Assembly (NCBI GenBank): GCA_937930625.1
Contig: CALHBW010000052.1
Coordinates: forward strand, 1-6,936
Direction of reading: 5' to 3'
DNA length: 6,936 bases
From: an uncultured Saprospiraceae bacterium
GTDB taxonomy: Bacteria > Bacteroidota > Bacteroidia > Chitinophagales > Saprospiraceae
The notes beneath the pieces are model-generated. The model saw only the letters and a list, made by a program, of their open reading frames with translations, searched no databases and was not told the DNA's origin. Shown here one piece after another: positions 1 to 4,638 of this stretch (the first letter of the stretch is position 1; the number at the start of each line of letters is the position of its first letter). The position numbers were made by a program, and so were the translations under genes.

Positions 1-39
1 AGTTGACCCGTAAATTGAACGAACATAAGACATTTATTG

Positions 40-2037
40 ATGTATAATAATAGAACAATAACATACAATAATCCTTCATCTAACTTCATTAACACATTCT
101 TCATGGATAGCCCTGTCTGTATGATGATTCTTGGGCATGACCTGAATATTATTGGTGCAAATAAAGCTTTTTATGCTGCCTTTGGGTATTCAAAGGAAGA
201 ATTGTCCAAGCTGAATTTTACCGATTTATCGACTGACCTTACGGATATTTCTATCAAACATTTTGTCAGGCAATTGAAGGTGTGTCAGAAAAACTCCATG
301 AGTTTAAAATTGGTTTATAAAAAATCAAATGAGGAGGAGGTTACTGCTATTACACATGTAAGGAATTTTCCCGGAGAAGTATATGAGAGAGGACGTTATG
401 CACTGACGTTTGAATTGCGCGAAACATCGCCCAAAGAAAAGGAGTATCAAATGACCCGCGATGCCATGTCTGCGATTAATCGGGAAATGGTACTCTCTGC
501 TGATGAAAGTTTTCTGGATAAATTGGTGCGTGGAATTTCTGAAACACTTGATATTCCATATGTTTTGGTAGGGAAGTATTGCGAAGATGAAAACTGTATC
601 GCAACAGAATCGTTCTGGATGAAGGACAAATTTGTGAAGGATTTCAAATATAGTTTGGATTTTACGCCTTGCGAATTAGTCATCAAAGAAGGTGCAAAAA
701 AAGTATTTCAAAAGGATGTCCAAAAAGTATTTCCGAAAGATAGGGATTTAGTTGACCTCGATGTGGAGGGATATATTGGCTTGCCCTTAATCAATGCACA
801 GCATAAAGTAGTCGGGCATATCGTGGGAATGGACACAAGGCCACTCGAATATACAGATTTGATGACATCATTACTCCAATTATATTCGACGCGTGTTATC
901 GCCGAATTGGAGCGAATTGAAGGACAAAATGCGCTGAAGGAGAAAGAATCACACTATCGTGCTTTGTTTGATAATGGCTTTGACGGTATCATGATATATG
1001 ATATTTTTGAAGGAGAAATGAAAGACTGGAATCATAAGTTTCTGGAATATATGGGAACGACAGATGAGGTGGTAAAAAGCAATCATGCGAGTTTTTATAT
1101 GCCTGAATATCAGCCGAATGGAGAAAAATCAATGGATATAGCTTACCGACGTCTGTTAGAGACATTAAAGACGGGCAGAGCTACGTATGATTTTATGCAT
1201 AAGAAAGAAAATGGAGAATTGATGCATACGCAAAATACAGTAATTCGATTGCCTGCACCGGCTGAACACTTAGCTGTATATATTTTTAGAGACATCACGG
1301 CAAGAAAGAAAGCCGAAGAAGCCCTTAAAGAGAAAAATATTGAACTCCAAAAGTATATCGACTCCAATTTGCAGTTGGAAAATTTTGCTTATGTGGCTTC
1401 GCACGATATGAAAGAGCCGCTAAGAAATATTGGTAATTTTACGCAACTTCTTCATCGCCGATATCATCATTTGATGGATGAAGATGGCAAAGAATTCATA
1501 GATTACATCATCAAAGGTGTGAAAAGTATGAACTTGCTGATAGACGATTTGCTCTCTTATTCGCGCGTCAATTCCGAAAATTATAATATAGAAAGTGTTG
1601 ATAAAGAAATTGTTATATCCTCGATTAGATATAACGTCAATAAAGCCCTCAAAGAACGTAATACGACACTGAATATCAAAAGATTCCCTGATACCATTCG
1701 CGTCAACAAAACAATGTGTGTGCAACTCTTTCAAAACCTTATCATCAACGGAATAAAATTTACGCCATCTGATATTACACCTCAAATTATAATTGACACC
1801 CTTGATGAAGGCGATTTTTGGCGATTTTCAGTGCAGGATAATGGCATCGGTATTGCTCCCGAATACCACGAGCGTATTTTTGTTTTATTCAAAAAATTAC
1901 ACAATAAAACCGAATACAAAGGCACGGGAATCGGCTTATCTATTTGCAAAAAAATCGTGGAAAAACACGGTGGAAGAATATGGGTAGCATCCGAAGAAGG
2001 AAAAGGGGCTACATTTCATTTTACTATTCCGAAATAA
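40..2037 (+). CDS. PAS-GAF-PAS sensor histidine kinase, soluble
   Basis: Predicted two-component sensor kinase of 665 residues from ATG 40. A TTG at 37 would add one residue; an in-frame TGA at 16-18 rules out a longer start. Seen in order: PAS domain (about residues 18-115), GAF domain (about 157-300, with YIGLPL and GHIVGMD), second PAS (about 304-420, ending FRDITARKKAEEAL), a short coiled linker, a HisKA domain with the phospho-acceptor in SHDMKEPLR (His455), and a C-terminal ATPase with N box NLIINGIKFT (Asn570), G1 box DNGIGI (600-605) and G2 box GTGIGL (628-633). All catalytic motifs are intact. There is no signal peptide or membrane segment, so it should act in the cytoplasm. The HisKA resembles phytochrome-type kinases, but the GAF lacks an obvious chromophore clue, so the signal is unknown. 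No receiver domain or response regulator gene is in view, so it is an orphan here. It converges on the 2210-2977 gene. Confidence 0.95.
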   Translation: MYNNRTITYNNPSSNFINTFFMDSPVCMMILGHDLNIIGANKAFYAAFGYSKEELSKLNFTDLSTDLTDISIKHFVRQLKVCQKNSMSLKLVYKKSNEEEVTAITHVRNFPGEVYERGRYALTFELRETSPKEKEYQMTRDAMSAINREMVLSADESFLDKLVRGISETLDIPYVLVGKYCEDENCIATESFWMKDKFVKDFKYSLDFTPCELVIKEGAKKVFQKDVQKVFPKDRDLVDLDVEGYIGLPLINAQHKVVGHIVGMDTRPLEYTDLMTSLLQLYSTRVIAELERIEGQNALKEKESHYRALFDNGFDGIMIYDIFEGEMKDWNHKFLEYMGTTDEVVKSNHASFYMPEYQPNGEKSMDIAYRRLLETLKTGRATYDFMHKKENGELMHTQNTVIRLPAPAEHLAVYIFRDITARKKAEEALKEKNIELQKYIDSNLQLENFAYVASHDMKEPLRNIGNFTQLLHRRYHHLMDEDGKEFIDYIIKGVKSMNLLIDDLLSYSRVNSENYNIESVDKEIVISSIRYNVNKALKERNTTLNIKRFPDTIRVNKTMCVQLFQNLIINGIKFTPSDITPQIIIDTLDEGDFWRFSVQDNGIGIAPEYHERIFVLFKKLHNKTEYKGTGIGLSICKKIVEKHGGRIWVASEEGKGATFHFTIPK

Positions 2038-2038
2038 C

Positions 2039-2066
2039 GGTTAATGGTTAACGATTAATGATTAAT
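2039..2066. repeat. Heptamer array, left arm of stop-to-stop inverted repeat
   Basis: Four consecutive 7-bp units GGTTAAT, GGTTAAC, GATTAAT, GATTAAT begin one base after the TAA stop of the kinase gene (2035-2037). The degenerate AAATAAC at 2032-2038 continues the phase across the stop. The array is the inverted complement of the ATTAACC array at 2146-2212; 25 of 28 positions match four units of that arm. Confidence 0.85.
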
Positions 2067-2089
2067 TTTGAAATAAATTTATTTCAAAA
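2066..2089. terminator. 24-bp perfect A/T-rich palindrome, possible bidirectional terminator
   Basis: A perfect 24-bp palindrome, with half-site TTTTGAAATAAA and its centre between 2077 and 2078, lies between two convergent genes. The position suits a shared transcription end. The stem contains almost no G/C and only a short T run follows (2091-2094), so it is a poor classical intrinsic terminator. The palindrome is seen directly; the function is inferred from position. Confidence 0.35.
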
Positions 2090-2112
2090 ATTTTCAATAC
2101 AAAATAAGATAT

Positions 2113-2144
2113 AATTTAATTTTTAATTTATAAGAAATTAAATT
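2113..2144. repeat. A/T-only inverted repeat
   Basis: AATTTAATTT at 2113-2122 is complementary to AAATTAAATT at 2135-2144 across a 12-base loop. In such A/T-rich sequence this pairing could be chance. It lies inside the larger inverted repeat formed by 2039-2066 and 2146-2212. Confidence 0.4.
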
Positions 2145-2145
2145 T

Positions 2146-2212
2146 ATTAACCATTAACCATTAACCATTAACCATTAACCATTAACCATTAACCATTAAC
2201 CATTAACCATTA
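2146..2212. repeat. Tandem heptamer (ATTAACC)9 plus partial unit
   Basis: Nine identical copies of ATTAACC fill 2146-2208, followed by a partial unit ATTA at 2209-2212. The last three bases of the partial unit (TTA) are the complement of the TAA stop of the - strand gene, so the array runs into that stop codon. It forms the right arm of an inverted repeat with 2039-2066. Perfect unit identity suggests recent expansion by slippage. Confidence 0.95.
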
Positions 2213-2977
2213 TTTCTGCTTTCCGTATGTATCACTGAGTTGAGTTTGGAGGTTGCTCAATTCATTGATAAGCGTTTGCAAATCTTGATTTTTCTGCTCT
2301 ATTGCCATGAGGAGTGCATTGACTGTTTCGTGGTCTTCCGGTGTCATTTCATCTTTGTAGGCATTTTCGAGTTCTTGTTGCATCAGTGCCATATCGCTCA
2401 CAAAGGTCTGTAATTCAATACTTTTCTCATCCACTTTTGTCTGCAAGCCACCTGTCGGTGCTTGTTGAATTTCAGAAGCAGATTCGCCGATGAAAGATGC
2501 CATAAACGGGATATTAAACTCAAATTGGACTTCAATTGCTTCGTTGAATGTACCGCTTTTGGTGATACGTGTACCGATAGCACTCTCCAAACTCGTCTCT
2601 ACCTTCACGCCTTTTGGCGCAAATACTATCAAAGAAATCGCCTCGTTAATCATCTTATCACCCATCACAATTTCATTGTTCAAACCCGGCATTTTGATGA
2701 TAAATTCGTTATTGCTTTTTCCGGTCATGACTTCATAGCGACCAATCTGCATGAGGCTTTCCAAGACTTCCGAACTCACACCACTTTCGTGTACGACATC
2801 CACCAAAATTCGCAATTTGTCGCCGTCCCAGTCTTTAACTGCTGCCGGAATATCAATATTCAACAAAATGCTTGAGCTGTTTTCTACATCAACCGTTTTT
2901 ACATAAGATTTTTGTTCCTGTGCTGTCGCAAAATGAGCCATAATGACGCAGCAAAAGAGTATAATAAGATTTTTCAT
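2210..2977 (-). CDS. Exported protein of unknown function with C-terminal coiled coil
   Basis: A 255-residue protein that I do not recognise as a named family. Residues 1-19 are a standard signal peptide: Lys2, a hydrophobic core, and an A-T-A motif before Gln20. The Cys9-Cys10 pair is inside the core and is not a good lipobox, so a periplasmic or secreted soluble protein is more likely than a lipoprotein. Residues about 25-155 alternate short hydrophobic strands with charged turns (DWDGDKLRILVDV, NEFIIKMPG, ISLIVFAPKGVKVET), similar in style to DUF4097-like beta-repeat proteins of Bacteroidota; that resemblance is weak. Residues about 180-250 are rich in Glu, Gln and Leu with heptad-like spacing and probably form a helical hairpin or coiled coil. 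No catalytic motif is visible. The start at 2975-2977 is fixed by the signal peptide. The stop sits inside the ATTAACC array, and 350 bp of repeat-rich DNA separates the start from the methyltransferase gene. Confidence 0.85.
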   Translation of the reverse strand: MKNLIILFCCVIMAHFATAQEQKSYVKTVDVENSSSILLNIDIPAAVKDWDGDKLRILVDVVHESGVSSEVLESLMQIGRYEVMTGKSNNEFIIKMPGLNNEIVMGDKMINEAISLIVFAPKGVKVETSLESAIGTRITKSGTFNEAIEVQFEFNIPFMASFIGESASEIQQAPTGGLQTKVDEKSIELQTFVSDMALMQQELENAYKDEMTPEDHETVNALLMAIEQKNQDLQTLINELSNLQTQLSDTYGKQK

Positions 2978-3327
2978 ATTCGTTAGATAATTAAAATTAA
3001 TAAATGATTGATACTTCCGTTTTACCGAAAATCATACCAAGTTGACAATGAGTAGATGAGTAAATGAGTAAATGAATAAATTTAGAACATGCTCTAAATA
3101 TCTACTCATTTACTCATCTATTCATTTACTCATTTGTCCGCACAAATTTAAGGTATTTTTATCAACTATTTACAGACACGCTTATAGCTATTTTCACCCT
3201 TAACGCTTTGATAGCAAGTTGATAGTTCGGAGTTGATAGTTCGGAGTTCATAGTGCATAGTTCATAGTTTTAACGTGAAACTATCTCACTTACAAACTAT
3301 GAACTCCGAACTATGCACTATGAACTA
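2978..3327. other. 350-bp intergenic region with two palindromic arrays
   Basis: No plausible gene lies here. It holds an A/T-rich leader next to the 2977 start (2978-3047), the octamer hairpin at 3048-3133, a spacer (3134-3220) and the heptamer inverted repeat at 3221-3329. The spacer contains CCTTAACGCT at 3198-3207 and CACCCTT at 3195-3201. Both words recur close together in the 4030-4286 element, at 4046-4055 and 4058-4064. Any promoter for the 2210-2977 gene should lie in this stretch, but I could not identify one with confidence. Confidence 0.7.
3048..3133. repeat. Octamer inverted-repeat hairpin (ATGARTAR units)
   Basis: The left arm is four 8-bp units: ATGAGTAG, ATGAGTAA, ATGAGTAA, ATGAATAA (3048-3079). 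ATTTAGA at 3080-3086 pairs perfectly with TCTAAAT at 3093-3099 around the 6-base loop ACATGC. The right arm at 3102-3133 is four complementary units: CTACTCAT, TTACTCAT, CTATTCAT, TTACTCAT. Together they give a near-continuous stem of about 40 bp with a tiny loop. The hairpin lies about 70-155 bp upstream of the 2977 start, so it could be in the promoter or leader of that gene. Confidence 0.9.
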
Positions 3328-3329
3328 TC
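3221..3329. repeat. Heptamer inverted repeat ending in the methyltransferase stop
   Basis: The left arm (3221-3269) is seven 7-bp units: GATAGTT, CGGAGTT, GATAGTT, CGGAGTT, CATAGTG, CATAGTT, CATAGTT. The right arm (3295-3329) is five complementary units: AACTATG, AACTCCG, AACTATG, CACTATG, AACTATC. The 25-base loop contains ACGTGAAACTA at 3273-3283. The last unit overlaps the TGA stop of the methyltransferase gene (3328-3330, complement). It could act as a 3'-end hairpin for that transcript, but no T-tract follows. Confidence 0.9.
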
Positions 3330-3957
3330 AAACCTTCCGAATCAAAGAAAGCCCATCCCGTACAGTCAACATCACATTCTCCACACGCGCGTCATGTTGA
3401 ATTTTTTGATTGAAGGCATTGAGTGCGGCGGTATCTTCATCTTGATTTTTTTCTGTAACCTTCCCAAACCACAATACATTATCCGCCAAAATATATCCGC
3501 CTGTTTTTACTTTATCAAAAACAAGGTCATAATAACGTGAATAATTAATTTTATCCGCATCAATAAACACCAAATCAAACTGCTCGTCTATCGTTGGTAC
3601 TATTTCAAGTGCATTACCAATGTGTAGTTGAATTTTATTGGTCAATCCCGCTGCGTCGATGTATTCCTGAATGGGTGTTTCCATTTCCTCATTAATCTCA
3701 ATCGTATGCAGCAGCCCATCTTCCGGCAAACCTTCTGCCAAACATAATGCCGAATAGCCTGTAAATGTACCGATTTCCAAGATGCGTTTAGGGACTATCA
3801 TTTGGCTCAACATCCTAAGAAATTGTCCCTGATAGCCGCCCGATACCATGCCCGGATGCAGGCGTTTGACCCACGTTTCGCGCTCCAGTTTTTTTAATAA
3901 GTCAGAAGTAGGTGTTGTGTGCGCCTCCGCGTAATCTGTTATTGATTTTGGTAACAT
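3328..3957 (-). CDS. O-methyltransferase, metal-dependent class I SAM type (CCoAOMT/COMT-like)
   Basis: A 209-residue soluble methyltransferase that should transfer the methyl group of S-adenosylmethionine to a hydroxyl of a small, probably catechol-like, substrate with help from a divalent metal. Visible signatures: HPGMVSGGYQGQFL (34-47) near the SAM pocket, motif I LEIGTFTGYSA (60-70), the acidic ribose-binding residue in HTIEINEE (Glu87), the metal-site run FDLVFIDADK (Asp133, Asp135) and LADNVLWFGKV (Asp159, Asn160). The C-terminus LTVRDGLSLIRK is typical. Length matches the bacterial family (about 210-220), and all key residues are present. The ATG at 3955-3957 gives the normal family N-terminus. 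There is no Shine-Dalgarno; the leader is A/T-rich, and a heptamer array begins 6 bases upstream. The physiological substrate cannot be told from sequence, and the neighbours do not hint at a pathway. Confidence 0.93.
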   Translation of the reverse strand: MLPKSITDYAEAHTTPTSDLLKKLERETWVKRLHPGMVSGGYQGQFLRMLSQMIVPKRILEIGTFTGYSALCLAEGLPEDGLLHTIEINEEMETPIQEYIDAAGLTNKIQLHIGNALEIVPTIDEQFDLVFIDADKINYSRYYDLVFDKVKTGGYILADNVLWFGKVTEKNQDEDTAALNAFNQKIQHDARVENVMLTVRDGLSLIRKV

Positions 3958-3962
3958 ATTTT

Positions 3963-4004
3963 TTATAATGATTAATGATTAATGGTTAACGGTTAATGAT
4001 TAAT
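3963..4004. repeat. Degenerate heptamer array upstream of methyltransferase start
   Basis: Units are TTATAAT, GATTAAT, GATTAAT, GGTTAAC, GGTTAAT, GATTAAT: one degenerate copy plus five copies of G[AG]TTAA[CT]. This is the same unit family as at 2039-2066. It begins 6 bases upstream of the ATG at 3955-3957, so it lies in the leader or core promoter of that gene. It is inverted relative to the array at 4378-4412. Confidence 0.88.
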
Positions 4005-4029
4005 TTGTAGTACGTGAAACTAATCGGGT

Positions 4030-4286
4030 GCAGTTCTAAATCATTCCTTAACGCTATCACCCTTCCAAACCAGAACGTCTTGCTGAATTTATTTCAGTAT
4101 CTCCCATGCTACAAGCAGTATGTTAAATGTGAGCTTCGATGTTGTATTTTATTCATAAACAACAAGTTGTAGGCTTTTGTAAAACATTGGTTTTCTATCG
4201 TTCGGGAGATTCTGAAATAAATTCAGAAAGACGGTTCATTTTGGGTTTTTAGAGTGTTTACGGTCGTAGGAATGATTTAGAACTGC
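4030..4286. repeat. MITE-like long imperfect inverted repeat with nested hairpins
   Basis: The outer arms GCAGTTCTAAATCATTCCT (4030-4048) and 4268-4286 are perfect 19-bp inverted complements. The inner arms 4073-4105 and 4204-4237 match at 31 of 34 aligned positions with one single-base gap. Each inner arm carries its own hairpin, CTGAA-N5-TTCAG (4083-4097 and 4212-4226). The central 98 bp includes TGTTGT and ACAACA as a further small hairpin. AAACTAA occurs directly repeated just outside both ends (4017-4023, 4291-4297) and might be a target-site duplication. There is no coding capacity, so it would be non-autonomous if mobile. A structured transcript is an alternative reading. Confidence 0.8.
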
Positions 4287-4377
4287 GGCCAAACTAACGT
4301 GAATTATTTTTTATTTGTTTGATTTTTAAAAATTATAAATTAAAAAAAATAACATAATATTCGCGTATTACAAGCAC

Positions 4378-4412
4378 ATTAATCATTATACGTTAATCAT
4401 TAATCATTAATT
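4378..4412. repeat. Heptamer array overlapping the adhesin 3' end
   Basis: Units are ATTAATC, ATTATAC, GTTAATC, ATTAATC, ATTAATT, i.e. the inverted form of the GRTTAAY family at 3963-4004. Bases 4393-4412 belong to the - strand coding region: the stop codon (4393-4395) and the codons for the terminal Leu-Met-Ile-Asn-Asp are written in repeat units. Confidence 0.85.
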
Positions 4413-4638
4413 TCCTACTTAACTGCTGCCCATCCGCTTCAATGCGAATAAAATAGACACCTTCGGGATAATTTTCTACATTAAAAATAAATTGTGTAGT
4501 AGAAATATTGTTCTGTGCGCGTTGGTCAAGCACTTGTCCGACGATATTGATGATGCTGATTTGTACATCCACATTCTTGTCGAATGTGAGTTTGACTTGG
4601 GTGTGGTCTTGCGCCGGATTAGGCATGAGTTGTACATC
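4393..4638 (-). other. T9SS type A C-terminal sorting domain
   Basis: The last 80 or so residues show the type A pattern: VQLMPNPAQD, then IINIVGQVL, then YPEGVYFIRIEADGQQLSRKLM. Family knowledge: this beta-sandwich tail directs export by the type IX system and is normally removed at the cell surface. The final six codons, including the stop, lie in the heptamer array at 4378-4412. Confidence 0.93.

Larger units (their letters stand above)
3958..4392. other. 435-bp intergenic region holding a nested repeat element
   Basis: No plausible gene is present on either strand. From left to right it contains a GRTTAAY array (3963-4004), a long imperfect inverted repeat (4030-4286), an A/T-rich tract (about 4303-4360) and the start of a second GRTTAAY-family array (4378-4412) that runs into the adhesin gene. 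The promoter of the - strand methyltransferase should lie here, but no convincing Bacteroidota-type TAnnTTTG element was found on that strand. Confidence 0.7.

Noticed and set aside
1..39. Promoter for the histidine kinase gene at TTGACC (3-8)
   Set aside because: Only 39 bases are available, and no TAnnTTTG or convincing -10 element occurs at suitable spacing before the ATG at 40.
1420..1785. 121-codon - strand frame inside the histidine kinase gene
   Set aside because: It is antisense to the HisKA and ATPase domains, whose motifs are intact on the + strand.
2146..2212. CRISPR-like array
   Set aside because: The units are 7 bp, contiguous and without spacers; no cas genes are present. It is a simple tandem repeat.
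2462..2875. 137-codon + strand frame opposite the exported protein gene
   Set aside because: The - strand frame has a clear signal peptide and normal protein composition; the + strand translation looks like an antisense shadow.
3143..3150. TAAATTTG on the - strand as a Bacteroidota -7 promoter element for the 2210-2977 gene
   Set aside because: It matches TAnnTTTG, but the nearest upstream TTG is only about 12 bases away rather than about 19, and the element would be 166 bp from the start. A chance match in A/T-rich DNA is likely.
4106..4203. A small gene in the centre of the inverted repeat element
   Set aside because: No open frame of useful length with a start codon is present on either strand, and the sequence is occupied by small hairpins.
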